64,000 bases of DNA from Lyophyllum atratum (taxonomy: Eukaryota > Basidiomycota > Agaricomycetes > Agaricales > Lyophyllaceae). A model generated the notes under the pieces. That model searched no databases and was not told where the DNA came from. It saw only the letters and a list, made by a program, of their open reading frames with translations. A program made the translations under genes and the position numbers. Of this stretch, positions 10,926 to 25,549 are shown one piece after another. The stretch lies in the NCBI GenBank assembly GCA_014905825.1, contig JACGCN010000005.1:806001-870000 (forward strand), in the 5' to 3' direction. The stretch's first letter is position 1, and every line of letters starts with the position of its first letter.

Positions 10926-13900
10926 CGAGGAGTGTTACGTAATCAGTGAGTGAACGTGACGCGGCCAAATGTATGATTGCCGTAACATAATTGCAAGTCG
11001 AGGAGCTCATTTGGAGCTCATCTTCAGCTTCAACCACCACCTGCCGTCGTGGTGTCCAGAATTTATCTCTTCACATACCCTCCTTTACATATTCGAAATC
11101 TGCATGTCTCGAGAGATTGAACAAGGCTCTTATGTCCTTACTAACGGCCAGGGCCAATACTGCTTCTCTGAAGTTTCTCCTCGAACACGATTTGAAGGCT
11201 CCATAATACCTCCCTTCACATGCATTCGGCCTTTACTGACAGCTTCATGCCGGAAATTATCTATGTGAGACATCAATGCATCACCTTTGACCTCCCAATC
11301 ACCATCTGGCATTAATTTATTTTTATTTCACCAGGATCCTGTACGATCACAAGGAATGTAACACCACAGCGGATTGTTATAACCTAGCAGAACCCTTACT
11401 TGCGCTTTGACTGCGAGTCATGCCATCTCCAGTCCGCCGCCACCGGACACACGAACCAGGATCATTAGGTTTCGCAATAATTTCCATGATCCAGATAATC
11501 TACGTGCCTTCTTGTCTCAAGGCCCTCTCAACCTTATCCTCGCATTGACCTCCTGACCCTCAAGTTTTGTTCTCGATGGCAATATGATAGTAGGTGTCAC
11601 ATACTAGTGTCAGAACCGTCCTCAACCAGTTTCTTCCGGAGTTCCAACTGATAGGATGCATAGACAGGTGATCAAATTCAACACCTGAAACCTGCTTGAT
11701 TGACACATATTGACTCGGTAGACGCCCATTACAAGGATAATGATCCTCCGCTAGTCGTGTCACTGCCTATTGATCGCTTCTATCTGCCATTCGTGCTCGC
11801 ACATCCGCATTAGTGGAGCATTGATACGCTTTTGTATCGTTTTTCTCAGGAGGCTTTCATGACTTGTCGACCTCAGGTTTTAATTCACGCAGTCCATTTC
11901 GCTATTCATCTCAGACTTAGGTTTGAGTGCTTCCATTTCATCATCTCCTTCAGGAGGACTTGATCGACACAGGCCTCAAGGTGTCGTTCTCGATTACTTC
12001 GTTAGAATCCTAATTGACCCTTCTCGCGTAACGAAACTACGACCGACTACTCGTGGCACTGGCATCTGGCCCACCCATTGTGGTCCACTACTTAGTACGC
12101 TTGCGTCTGACCAGACGGAGACTGAAACTCTCTCATATGACTTCACGGTATGTCATGTTGATCTATACGGACTTCACCGGTTGTGCCTCGACACGATACC
12201 CTGTGCGCAAGTCGCGCTCTCGGAACGTCATCGTCACGCGTACCTTCCGATTGTTGGGCTCCCGTCACGTCGATAGTTATGGCTCTTCCTCCCTCATCTA
12301 CCCTTGGATTCTATTTTCCTTGGTGCATGTTCACTTACATTCTCAGGCAACGGACGTCTCGGTTCACTGCTGTGACCCTTCTTGTTCAAGTTGTACAAGG
12401 ATGACAACGACTGACAGCAATCATTCTCGGAAGGCATCTTTTTCACTTGCCGATCTTCGTACTCCGAAATCGCCTCCGTCCCGAAATATTCTCCCATCTC
12501 CATGTTCCGCTTTGCGCGGTCTAGCGAGCCCGGTGCTTGAGCTCGGCACACTGTTGGACTGCCCATACAACTGATCATCGATGCTATCTGCGATATCGAT
12601 AAGGATCAGCGTCTAATGCGATGAACGAACGACGTACTTTGACTCTTGAGCAGAGCACATGTGATGAGACACGATGCTGGATGCATCAATGCGCCAACAT
12701 CGCCAATCGAAATTTAGCAGTGCCGTCGGCGAGTTGTGTTATTTATTTCAAATGTTGATCGATCGTTCAACTGCATCTGCGAGGTTATGACTGGTTATGA
12801 AGAGGTCGTGCTAATTTGTTCCTGTCTGCGTCATCAAGCAGATTCAGGCTCGGTAATAGCAAGTAGATCCTAGATGCAGTGAGGTCCACCTTGTTGCATG
12901 CCGACTCAAACGACGATCCCAGATGGATTCCATTCCCATGAGGTACTATAATTGGTGCCAATGCTTCAAGCAGCAACAACTAATGAAGCTCTCTGAGATC
13001 ATCCAAAATAGGCGATAGAAAATGTAATCTCCATGTCACCTTATAATATCAGGCTGCGCTTGACCTTTGCAGTGATCTACGGGCATGGCTCATTGGGACG
13101 GCCGAACCTAGATGATAGCTTGCACAAGGTCACCTACAGGATTAAAACCCGTGTCCACAGTCCCTGGGTATCTTTCAAAAGAAAGTAATTTCCCGTGGAG
13201 GTCGCTCCGTTCATCTTGGCACAAAGTGCTCCCGGGCCGCGAGGCGGGGACACTTGTTTATGCCTGGAGAAGTATATCGTTGAGTGTGTCCTCGTGACCA
13301 CTTCCGACTCAGACTTGTCGAAAACGTTCGGCATCCGGGCGTACCTTCTGTAGGTAACGGAAGCTTCGGAAGTATCTGGAAGTACACATACTGAAACGCG
13401 AGCTAACGCGAGTCAGGGCGAACGATCTATCACGATTCCATTGATTGCAGTGGTTCAGCTCCTGTCGCGTGACATCTCAGCATGTTCCTCCTCCACCAAA
13501 GGTTGTATAAATGGCTGGCGTTCTACGATTCTTCTCCATCCATCCAGATCCCCCATTCTTGCCCTTTTCGACCTACTATACCAGTGCGCCATCCCCCTCG
13601 ACGCAATCGTCGTCCTGATCATCGTTCCAAAGCTATGTGTAGCCAAGAAGTGTGAATATCTTCCTTCTGAATACGTCCCTCGCCTTTTTCCGTGCTCCTG
13701 ATATTTTTCCTAGATTCGGAGATTACTACAGAGGATGTGGCGTAAGCTTCATGTTTTATTGACCTCCTCGCCACGCACCTACAGTGCTGACATGGCTCTT
13801 CGGCACGCGAAGCATTTTATTAAAGCCTACTATTCCGGAGAGACAAGTGATTGCGGCTCACAATACTGTTACAACAGTGCGGCACACGTCCACAAGGCTC

Positions 13901-14502
13901 CAAATTGTCCATGTCCCAGGGTTAGACTTTTATCCTAACAATATGTCAGCAGCAATACTAACTCTTCATCTTTGTAGGCCTTCAGCGATAACCGACGCAT
14001 CCAGAGTATGTTTCATCAAATCTGCGACGCATGCAAGACCGCTGCACTCGACCGTTTGACCAGGCGAGGATAGCCCTACCAACGGCCGTTTGGACTACTT
14101 ACTGTTCTTCACGGGATTACCATCCATCCCGGTGTACTACTACCATCAAGTTACTATAATCACTGTGTTACTAGCATGCAATCAAGCTACCTAATTTTCG
14201 CGATATACCGAATGCACAACATTGTTTCCTACTACTGTTACTGGTTTAACCTTTGAAGTCTTCGCCATATTATAGTCAACAATAGTCTGAAGGCCATGCT
14301 CTGTACGAGTACGAAGCAAAGATGATCCATGAAGCACAGTTTTCCACGAGGCGTGGGTCAGTATAAACCCACGCGGAATAGGCTAGGTATCACAATGGAA
14401 AGCATGTGGGGTTCTGCACATCCCAGTAGAGTCTTTGAATTCGCACAAAGTTACCGCGGCTCCAGGCAGGCTCCAGGCTGCACCAAGCGACAGAAACGCC
14501 TG
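10926..14502. other. Gene-poor interval between the MIM1-like and XLF-like genes
   Basis: About 3.6 kb with no gene I can support. Several short open frames (for example + strand 11923-12574 and 13441-14060) lack recognisable domains and consistent splice structure. The stretch 13511-14060 has protein-like pieces (FSDNRRIQ, DACKTAALDRL) that can be joined through a GTTAGA...TTGTAG intron, but I could not build a convincing gene. A perfect 8-base inverted repeat (GCGTGGGT/ACCCACGC) sits at 14351-14374. Confidence 0.4.
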
Positions 14503-16129
14503 CTAAAATCGTTTACCCCCGCGTTTGATTGGCTGCCGGGTGCCTCGTTTTCCACCCCCAGCTCCCCCGCTTTTGAGTTGTGCCACGCGTCGCTTACGCT
14601 CTTCCTCGCTGTCTTCATCGCTCAGCGATGCTGTGACAGACTTTTTGACTTTCTTCACAGGCCTCGTGGGGGAGGAGTCGGAGTCGGAGTCTCGATCTTT
14701 CGATGCGGGGGGCAGCGGGGAGACACGCGGCGCAGGGCTATCACGGCTCTGAGGCTTTAGGCTGCCGGTGGGTGGGGTAGACCTGAGTCGTGATTTAGAG
14801 GGTCCACTCGAAGCTTGATCTTTGTCAGGGAAGATTAACTCGTCCTCTTCAGGACTCGGTGGTAGAATCTATATGGGTTCGTGGCTTTGGGGAGTCCACA
14901 TCCATGGACTTTACGTCTAAGGCTGTAGCCTTGTAGGCCAGATCAACGTTTGCAGGTGCGTGAGGTGGACTGCTTTCGGACTTACATGGCCATGCGGGGA
15001 AACGTTAACAGAACGCAAAATAGCCGGTGATCTTGAGCGTGCTTTAGTTTCAGTGACCTGGAGGTCCGGCTTTTCAGCGGTGGAGATTATCGGGGCTGTT
15101 AAATGAACGCAAACGACACGCTGCGTCAAGGGAATGCGGGGATGCAGGGGTATCATAGTCCTACGTACGAAGATCGGGGATAAAGTTGAACATGGCGGTC
15201 ATGCGGCGGAGGGTGGAAGCAATCCGAGGCTTTGACAATGCGTTCTTGATGTGGGTATCAACCGACCTCCTTGCAGTTCGCCCCTACTTTGTCGACAGGC
15301 CTATGTCACAACGAAGAGGTCAGCGCCACGAAAAGCACACATGTCTGAAATCCCTAGCCTTTTCGACATCAGCATCTGACAGTGCAGTGACGGCCTCTGG
15401 AGAAGAGAAGGCTAAATGGTTCAAACTAATGAGCGGAAAGATCAGGTGCTTTGATATGACCTCAGCGGAAGCCTTGTGCCCGAGAAAGCATGTTTCCCAT
15501 CTCCATTTAAAGGTCTCATATTCCAGTTCAAAAGCCAAGTCCTGGTGTACGTGTACCTCACATGTGAGGCAGGTGTCAGTGCAGGCGAATTTGAACGCCA
15601 CTTACTGCAAAATTGGATTCGACAATCTCAAAAGCTGATGTCAGGGATTGCCCCTAGCGTGTGAGCTCTGGAGAGAACCTCAAGCGTGGTCGCTCTCCAC
15701 GCATCTTCTTCGGCTTCTGAGTCGAACAGAGGCAGACGCCCGATTACAATCACGCCAACGACGGGCAAACTGCTTGCTTGTTAGCACTTTACAACACGTA
15801 GAAGGGGTATCGATCAGAAGAAGTTGAGGTCATCAAGGAAATAGGACCACCTTCTGTCCACACCGACTTCGTATCGGTCAGGAGCACACAGCAGGACAGA
15901 TCGACTGTGTTTGAGTAAAACTTCTAAACGCTATGTTCAGATCCTTCCAGGTAAAAGGAGCATATTAGAGACAACGAACAAAAAGATAAGGCGTCGAAGT
16001 TTGGTTGTCTGTTTTCACTAGCCATTCTTTGCTCAGAAGGGATTTGGAGTGTTCCTTAAAAAATAGAAAGTTTAAGCCACGAAAGCGACAGTTGCGAACC
16101 CGATGAGGACCTCGGAGAAATAGTTCCAT
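14503..16129 (-). CDS. XLF/NHEJ1 (Nej1)-like non-homologous end-joining factor
   Basis: Many short exons, read on the minus strand, assemble into an XLF-type protein. In order: EWLVKTDNQ, FYSNTVDLSCCVLLTD then SVWTE (the head-domain strand and VW motif), AWRATTLEVLSRAHTL, LAFELEYETFKWRWE, VISKHLIFPLISL (matches human XLF around its SQHLIRPL segment), KPRIASTLRRMTAMF and a disordered tail. The tail ends in basic KRGGKRF-TAG, resembling the Ku-binding motif at XLF C-termini. XLF stimulates XRCC4-Lig4 ligation of double-strand breaks in the nucleus. Introns of about 38-46 bases are needed in the middle. The start is uncertain: ATG at 16129 keeps the frame but overlaps another minus-strand reading frame, and an AAG-ended intron before EHSKSLL is equally possible. 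The exon ILPPSPEEDE to the stop is clear. Confidence 0.75.
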
Positions 16130-16460
16130 GCTGTAGTCCACGAGTCAACAGACTTCTGAGTTGTCGATCTTTCTCGGTGATAGAGTACTCGCGGTACTAG
16201 GTAGAAGTCGTCACAACTTCGATGTATTGAGGAAGACTGAGAAGCAGACAGAGGTTCCGAATTGAGGGAGATTTGAAGTAAAATTCCGTTTTGACGTAGA
16301 TCATGCAACGATGATACTTGACCTTGAGAAGTCCAAGTAAGCCTGGACGCTGGCAAGTATGTATTGGAGTGGTGAAGACGTTGAAACCAGCTGCACACAA
16401 AGCTGCAGTGGCAGCAATGGAAAGCTTCGGCAAATTCCGCACCGTGCTCAACACACACAT
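16072..16460 (-). CDS. Possible small membrane protein, unrecognised
   Basis: A minus-strand candidate begins at 16460 with a hydrophobic, arginine-bearing N-terminus (MCVLSTVRNLPKLSIAATAA), which resembles a mitochondrial presequence or membrane anchor. If an intron GTCAAG...TTCTCAG is removed, it continues to a second exon ending in a hydrophobic stretch, EVLIGFATVAFVA-TAA at 16072. I recognise no family. It overlaps the possible first exon of the XLF-like gene, so one of the two models must be adjusted. It lies head to head with the FHA gene starting at 16595. Confidence 0.3.
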
Positions 16461-16594
16461 TGATCAGCGTCCGCAGGCCGTTACATGGCCATCTATCCTT
16501 AACCTGCAATATACGGCTTCCTAGCACAGGTCATCGTTGCAAAATCTCATGATCAAACGTTAACGCGCACCCTGTTCTGAGAAGTGCAGAGCCT

Positions 16595-17809
16595 ATGATG
16601 GATTCGGAGGAGGGTGAAATCTACGAGCCAAAGACCAGTTCTTTCTACCCTACAGCAGTCGGAGAAGTTTATGACCCCGCATACGAATGGCTAGGAGACT
16701 CCCCAAATACACCCTCACCCTATCCGGAACCTTTGCCCACGTCCGAGCCCGCAATCAGCCTTCGACCCAATCAACCGACGTTTCGCCTCATCGTCCTTCG
16801 CACTTCCATCCTTCCTTCAAAACACCGGCTGTGTGTCATAGATGGATACTCTGAGCTACAATTTGGCCGAGACGTGGCGGGTACTGGGTCTACCACGCCG
16901 AAGGTGCGACTCAAGGAAATGGAGGTATCGAAAGTACATGCAACTGCGTACTGGGACGCGAGCAGGCGCGAGTGGGGCGTGGTAGACATGGGTTCAGTGC
17001 ATGGGACGTTTTTACAGCCTGCGTCCGCGACTGGGAATGATCGCGGGGTGAGGTTGTCTCCTCCAAGGCAGGCTAGCATTCCACGGAAATTGAGCCATAT
17101 GGACCAGTTGACGATAGGTGGGACTACATTTCTTGTGCACATGCATATGGACCGCCTGCCTTGCGAGGAATGCTGGACGAATGGCGAACATGACATCCCC
17201 CTGTTTCCTGCCTCTAAAGCGTTAAAGCCTACTGCAGTGGAACCATCGAGGGCCCGGGATGTTGCTCCACCATCGACCGCGTACACACCGAAGCCGCCAA
17301 AGGACCCCAAGAAGGCTCTGACTATGCTCAAGCAATCTCTTCTAACGCGGCACAGCGAGCCGAGCCTCCGTTCCCAATCCACACCACCCGCAGACAATGT
17401 TCCTGCCCAATATCTGGACCGGTCCGCCCGTCGAAGAGCTCTAATGCCGGCCTCCCATCCAGACGCGCCCGGGGTTTCCTCGCCCTCACAGTCCACATGG
17501 GCAGACTCGCCACCCATTCGCCCGAAGTCACCCGTCCCAGAACCGACTTCTCAACCTCCCACGCCGCTGCCGTCGTCAAATATCGGCCACCGTCTTCTTA
17601 TGAAGCAAGGATGGGCGCCTGGCACTGCTCTGGGCACACCTCTCGATCCGGAAGAGGGTCGCATCGGGTTGGTAGAGCCCATTGAGGTTAGTGCCAGCGT
17701 CAATCGGGGAGGGCTAGGGCTCAAAAGGAGCTCCACAACGAGCTTGCCTTCACTTTCTGATCCTGATTGGAAGGAAACAGCGAAGCGGAAACGATGGGAT
17801 CGATCTTGA
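16595..17809 (+). CDS. FHA and G-patch domain protein (AGGF1-like)
   Basis: Single-exon gene of 404 residues, starting MMDSEEGEIYEP. An FHA domain (phosphothreonine-binding) spans about residues 60-180: GRDV after a beta-strand, then VSKVHATAYWD and VVDMGSVHGTFL, the usual GR...S-x-x-H...N/S-G-T-x-x core. A G-patch, an RNA-binding helicase-activating motif, lies near residues 335-385: GHRLLMKQGWAPGTALG and, later, NRGGLGL. This FHA-then-G-patch order is that of AGGF1 (angiogenic factor with G-patch and FHA) and of fungal relatives likely to act with spliceosomal or chromatin factors; the role is inferred from domains only. The segment between them is proline/serine rich and probably disordered. 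It is unusual here in having no intron. Confidence 0.85.
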   Translation: MMDSEEGEIYEPKTSSFYPTAVGEVYDPAYEWLGDSPNTPSPYPEPLPTSEPAISLRPNQPTFRLIVLRTSILPSKHRLCVIDGYSELQFGRDVAGTGSTTPKVRLKEMEVSKVHATAYWDASRREWGVVDMGSVHGTFLQPASATGNDRGVRLSPPRQASIPRKLSHMDQLTIGGTTFLVHMHMDRLPCEECWTNGEHDIPLFPASKALKPTAVEPSRARDVAPPSTAYTPKPPKDPKKALTMLKQSLLTRHSEPSLRSQSTPPADNVPAQYLDRSARRRALMPASHPDAPGVSSPSQSTWADSPPIRPKSPVPEPTSQPPTPLPSSNIGHRLLMKQGWAPGTALGTPLDPEEGRIGLVEPIEVSASVNRGGLGLKRSSTTSLPSLSDPDWKETAKRKRWDRS

Positions 17810-18424
17810 CGCTCGACCCCTCGGACTGAGGAACAGGCCGCGGTTGTGTGGACTAGGGTGCAATTACTTATATTTACCTTGCTGGTCAGCAAATGTACAT
17901 GGCGAGATGGTCCATTAGGCCTCCTACCTCTGAAATTGTGGTGTTTAGCCATGATTGGGAAGTGGCAGTCTGGTACATTAAGTATCCCGGGTCAACAGCC
18001 TCTGTATTAGATAGTCCGGTACCTAAAGCAAACCTGGAGAGACTTTTGAGAGACTTCCGAAGTTTCTTGCGCGATAATGTACGTGGGAAAAACGAGCGGT
18101 CATGATCACGAGAGATCGCGTCGCGTCGCGCGTTGCCTCGAGGCAGGTCGCGTTGTGTGCGTGTTGTTTGGTGATATCACGTGTTCGGTTCGAGAGTTGA
18201 ACCAAAAGCTTTTGCGATTCCTGTCGTTCCTTGTGAGGCTGACGAGTGAATCTGCCTTCTGTTTTCTCTCAATCTTCCTTTGCCCCTCTCTTCGGCCACA
18301 GTTTCGTTCATTTCTTCTGAACTGCCACACATCGTTCCTCATTCCATCTCGATATCATCAACAACGTCGTCTCTCGTCGTTCCAATCATCTTCTAACGGT
18401 AAATAATTCTTCTACGTGTATATC
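17810..18424. promoter_or_regulatory. Intergenic/5' region of the cyclin gene
   Basis: No gene seen. Around 18115-18155 the DNA is rich in GTCGCG/CGCG steps; 18235-18410 is strongly pyrimidine-rich with many TCTTC and CTTCC tracts, typical of fungal promoters and 5' leaders just upstream of a highly expressed gene. No defined operator could be assigned. Confidence 0.4.
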
Positions 18425-20285
18425 ATGTCAACCAATCAGGCCCGCGTACGTCCTCCTATTCTGTGTTACACTCCCAACTTGACCGACCATCTCTGCCGCG
18501 CAGTTGCCACAACGGCGAGGACTCGCTCAACGTGTCAAGGCCGACGAGAACGCGATGAGTAGACACCTTCGTCAAGGTTCAAACGTCCCAGCTGCAGGTG
18601 CAGCGCGCTTTTCAGCCAAGGTGACCGATGGTGTAAAGCCCGCGCAAAGACAGGCACTGGGCGAGGTCACCATCACTGCCGTCAACCGCAAGGTACGCTG
18701 CCACCGATCTCCAACATCTCAGGCATGGACTGACATCGTACTCACAGGACACCGGCAACAAACTCAACGCAGGCAAAGCCAAGGAAGAGACTGGCCTTAA
18801 AGCGCGGTCGTTCAGATTCAACGACCCTCGCACAACGCGTTCCCCTCGGCCCAGGTCGGAGTCAGGTGGCCCCACCGGTAGCAAACGCTATCAACGCCCG
18901 CGCCCCGGCTACCCGCGTCGTGTACCTGCTATCACTAACAAACGTATCACTGCCCGCGTGGCACCCCCTGCCGTCGTCGCTCAGGAAGTCGAAGAGGTTC
19001 GACACGATGAAGCGCAAATTGCAATGGACGTCGAGGAAGACATCGCTGCTGCCGCACGCGAAGTTGAGCTCATCGAGAGCAGCCTTCTCCAAGGCGAGGA
19101 AGAAGTGGAAGCCATGTTCGGCGTCGAGGACAGCGACGAGGATGAGGAGACTGCACAACTGCCACCCCCATCGAAAATGCAACGCATCTGGCCAGAAGTA
19201 TCAACAGACCGCAGAATGAGGTATCGCCGTGAGGTTGAAGCTGTCCACGAGATGTTTGAAGACCGGATAGATGTCCTCGACCCGTCCATGGTGTCTGAAT
19301 ATTCCGAAGAGATCTTCGAGTACATGAATGACCTCGAGGTTCGTCTTGCTGTCCTTTCTTTGCATACCTTCGTTTACCCCGACCTTTGCAGGAGGAGATG
19401 ATGCCTGACGCGAGCTATATGGACGGCCAGACTGAGATCACATGGGCAATGCGTCAAGCACTAGTCGATTGGCTGCTGCAGGTCCACCTCCGCTATCACA
19501 TGATGCCTGAAACCCTCTGGATCGCCGTCAATATCGTCGACCGCTTCCTCACCAAGCGTGTAGTGTCCCTCGTAAAGCTCCAGCTCGTCGGAGTTACGGC
19601 AATGTTTGTCGCCGCCAAGTACGAAGAGATCCTAGCCCCGTCCGTGGACGAGTTTGTATTCATGACCGAGAGTGCATATCCCAAGGAGGAGATCCTAAAG
19701 GGCGAACGGATCATGCTGCAGACACTAGAGTTCAGGGTATCGCACTACTGCTCGCCCTACAGCTGGATGCGAAAGATCAGCAAGGCAGACGATTACAATG
19801 TTCACACCAGAACACTAAGCAAATTCTTGACAGAAGTGACGCTTCTGGATCACCAGTTCTTGCGGGTGAAACCAAGCTTGGTGGCGGCGGTGGGGATGTA
19901 CTGCGCACGGAAGATGCTGGGCGGTGAATGGGTGAGTTTGATCCCTCTGCTACTTATATCGGCTTGAGTGTGGGGGCGCGGCAGACACGCACCCAGCCTC
20001 ATGTCACTCCGACTCGAACATGCGTCATGTGACTGACTGCCTTTTTGCTTGCTCTTTTAGGACGAGGCTTTCGTGTTCTACTCCGACTACACAGAGGAGC
20101 AGCTGATCCCTGGTCACGACCTGCTTATCCAGAAGCTAACGGAACCCAACTTCTCGAAGCAGTACGTCTGCAAGAAGTACGCCCACAAAAAGTTCCTCAA
20201 AGCGTCCGTGTTTGCCATCGACTGGGCCAGGTCGCAGGTCAGCGGCGCCGATGCCGTCGCAGAGGGCATGGTGCTCGAGCCGTAA
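18425..20285 (+). CDS. G2/mitotic B-type cyclin
   Basis: Five exons (18425-18445, 18504-18692, 18748-19338, 19392-19931, 20061-20285) give 521 residues. A destruction box RQALGEVTI begins at residue 56, fitting APC/C-targeted proteolysis. The first cyclin box starts near residue 280 with the B-cyclin signature MRQALVDWLLQVH, followed by FLTKRVV and FVAAKYEEI; the second cyclin box follows (SPYSWMRKIS, LTEVTLLDH, KPSLVAAVGMYCARK) and continues through the last exon. It activates Cdk1 for mitotic entry in the nucleus and cytoplasm (family knowledge). The acidic stretch before the cyclin box is normal for fungal Clb/Cdc13 proteins. The first exon encodes only seven residues (MSTNQAR), so the start rests on frame and splice sites. 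Confidence 0.93.
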
Positions 20286-21128
20286 TCGGTGGTCGTACGC
20301 CTCCCATATTGTTCTTTGCATCGTCGTGTATTCTCAAAGCATCACACTTCCCACTTATCTTACGCATCCATCCATCCCCATCTCGATGTGCCATCATATC
20401 AATTTGTCTACTTATCTATAAATTTCTTCCACTCTTGGTTCTTATGCAATCGCATCTCGTTGTGATTTACCCCTAGGCCCGCTACATCTTTTCTCGCGCT
20501 TTTTCATTGCTGTCGGCTCTTGCCTTGCCTCAAACGCTCTTATGTTTCTGCGCGTCCCTACGATCCCTTTTTACGTTCTCTTTATCTCTTCATGGAGCAT
20601 GTCCATAGAGTTAATGCCCCGAACACACCACAGACACTCCTAGTCTATGTCCCACCCATGTCCTCATGATATCACGTCTATGCCTCTCCGCATACATCCC
20701 ATCGTTTCCCCTTTCTCTTTTATCTATCTCGGTCGACGTTCCCTTCCTCTCCATCTCTTTATTATTCGTTCTCGTTTTGTCAAAAGCTTCGCCCTCGAAT
20801 ATTTCCGCACGTATATCACGTACTGGATATGCCCCTCATTCCTTCCTATCCATTGGTTCATCGTATGCTCCTTGACCTCTCCTGTACATGATACATCTTG
20901 CGCAGGGCGCTAGCAGCCAAATATTTATTGACTTGCCATGCCGAACTTGTTGTGATTGCTTGAGTCCACGAGAAATGTCCTTCCAGGTGTTTTCGCCGCT
21001 AAGAGTCGCCCTCCGAGTCCGCTTACATAACCTCCCGGATCCAGGTATCACATGTGTCGGGGCGGGGTATTTCTTTCATAGCGTGTCGTTGGCCTGAGCA
21101 TCTCACACTTGCAATACTTACAACCACC
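20286..21128. other. Intergenic region, cyclin 3' end to MFE-like gene promoter
   Basis: About 840 bases with no supportable gene. The first 600 bases are very C/T-rich on the plus strand (many CATCTC, CTTTCTC and TTCCTC runs), like a transcribed 3' trailer followed by promoter DNA. Short frames here have no recognisable protein content. Confidence 0.5.
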
Positions 21129-23845
<2,717 letters not shown>

Positions 23846-24221
23846 AAATTGGGTATAGAGTCCCTTGGATATGTACTAGTTGTATCGTTATTTAATTCAA
23901 CAGACGGAGAGGCTACGCAGAATAGTGTTACGAGTCGTTTTGGTCGAGCTCATTGTGGGAAACACTGTCTTGCCACTGCTTGTTTTTGTTATTCCTCCTT
24001 CACGTTCCCCATGGTGCACCAGGGTGCACCTCATCCCGGCTGTTACTAATACCAGATTCCTCACGAAAATCCAATGCTAGCACGCAACTAACTCTCCTTG
24101 TGTGATAATGGGATATCCCTTTACCGACCGAAGCAGTAAATCATGCATGTGATTTGAGTCTCACATCTCGGACCTCGACTATAGACAGCTATAGACCCTT
24201 TCCCCTCGTACCTCCACCATC
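23846..24221. promoter_or_regulatory. Intergenic region between dehydrogenase and hydratase genes
   Basis: 376 bases. No coding continuity links the two genes: the upstream frame stops after AKL, and the downstream gene has its own ATG in a favourable context (CATCATGAC). I see no recognisable operator; the region probably holds a terminator and a promoter. Confidence 0.45.
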
Positions 24222-25549
24222 ATGACAAACTTCAAGTCTGCAGAAGCATTTTCCGATCCAGAAGACTCCCAGCTTGTCGTGGACGCTAAGAAGGAGCAAG
24301 CTCCATCCGTCGATTACTCGTATACTGAGGTATGTGGTCCCTCACGAATCTCCCTCACTTATACCTCACTGACACGCCTCTCTAGCGCGATGTGATTCTC
24401 TACAACCTTGGTATTGGCGCGACAGAGAAAGAGCTTCAGTGGGTGTACGAAGGCGACGATGAGTTCGCTGCACTGCCCACCTTTGGCGTTGTACCCCAGT
24501 TCCCGGCCAGCTCAGGCATGTCGTTGGATTGGCTGCCGAACTTTAACCCAGTGAGTGTGCTGCTAGCTGTTGTTAGTCTTGTTCATGCTGACACTGTGGT
24601 TGTAGGCGAAGCTGCTGCATGGGGAGCAGTACCTGAGCATCAAGGCGCCGATCCCGACGAGTGGGGAGCTCGTCAACGAGGCTAGGTGCGGGCTCGCGTT
24701 TCGAATCTACATTAGGATGGTTGAGCTGACTGCATTTGATGTGGTAGACTTCTGGAGGTGCTGGACAAGGGCAAGGCGGCGGCGGTCACGACGGTCGTTG
24801 AGACGCGGGACAAGGGCACTGGGAAGGTCATCTTTGAGAACCAGTCAACGGTGTTTATCCGTGGAGCAGGCGGTTTCGGGGGCAAGCGTAACGGGAGTGG
24901 TGCGTTCTACATCATGCTTATGGGTTTGCTGTGGTTTGACCATTGTCTGTATAGATCGCGGAGCGGCATCTGCGTTAAACGCTCCACCGAAGCGTAGCCC
25001 CGACGCGGTTGTGGAGGAGAAGACGATGCTCCAGCAGGCCGCTTTGTATCGGTCAGTCGTGTTTACCTCGCGGCTTCTCCTGTTGGTACTAATCTCATGA
25101 CAGGCTAAGCGGCGACGCTAACCCTCTACATGTACGTTCATCTACAAAACCTTCCTGCACTCTTCTTGTTTGTTCGTTGAGCGAACTTCGTACTCATACT
25201 CTCTTTTCAGATCCTTCCTGAGTTTGCCGCAATCGGCGGGTTCGATAAGCCCATCCTGCATGGGCTCTGCTCCATGGGTATTGCTGGGAAGCACGTCTTA
25301 AAGACGTTCGGACCGTACACAGATATCAAAGTGCGCTTTGCGGGCGTCGTGTACCCTGGTGAGACGATCATAACGGAAATGTGGAAGGAGGGTGGGAAGG
25401 TCATCTTCTGTGAGTACCAGTTTTGTTCTGCGCAATAGAGATCTTACTAAAACGGATTCTTAGTGTCGAAGGTGAAGGAGCGCGGCGCAACGGTGTTGGC
25501 GAACGCGGCTGCTACGCTCGTCGATGCATCGGCAAAAGCTAAGCTGTAA
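24222..25549 (+). CDS. Peroxisomal enoyl-CoA hydratase 2 (MaoC/hotdog fold)
   Basis: Stand-alone (R)-specific enoyl-CoA hydratase. The N-terminal half has [35 protein letters not shown] and [17 protein letters not shown] segments typical of the substrate-binding hotdog repeat. The C-terminal half has the catalytic hydratase-2 motif [11 protein letters not shown], with the Asp and His of D-x-N-P-L-H that activate water, then [13 protein letters not shown] and [12 protein letters not shown]. The protein ends KAKL, another PTS1. It hydrates trans-2-enoyl-CoA to (3R)-hydroxyacyl-CoA, the reaction just before the dehydrogenase encoded directly upstream. In fungal Fox2 this domain is fused to two SDR domains; here it is a separate gene. 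Six or more introns; the join through the catalytic motif (CTACAT/GTACGT) is clear. Confidence 0.92.

Noticed and set aside
11923..12574. Overlapping plus-strand open frames of 117 and 173 codons
   Set aside because: Two frames overlap, neither has recognisable domains, and no splice pattern gives a better protein.
14351..14374. Perfect 8-base inverted repeat with an 8-base loop
   Set aside because: Short and isolated, with no nearby gene end or target-site duplication, so chance is a sufficient explanation.
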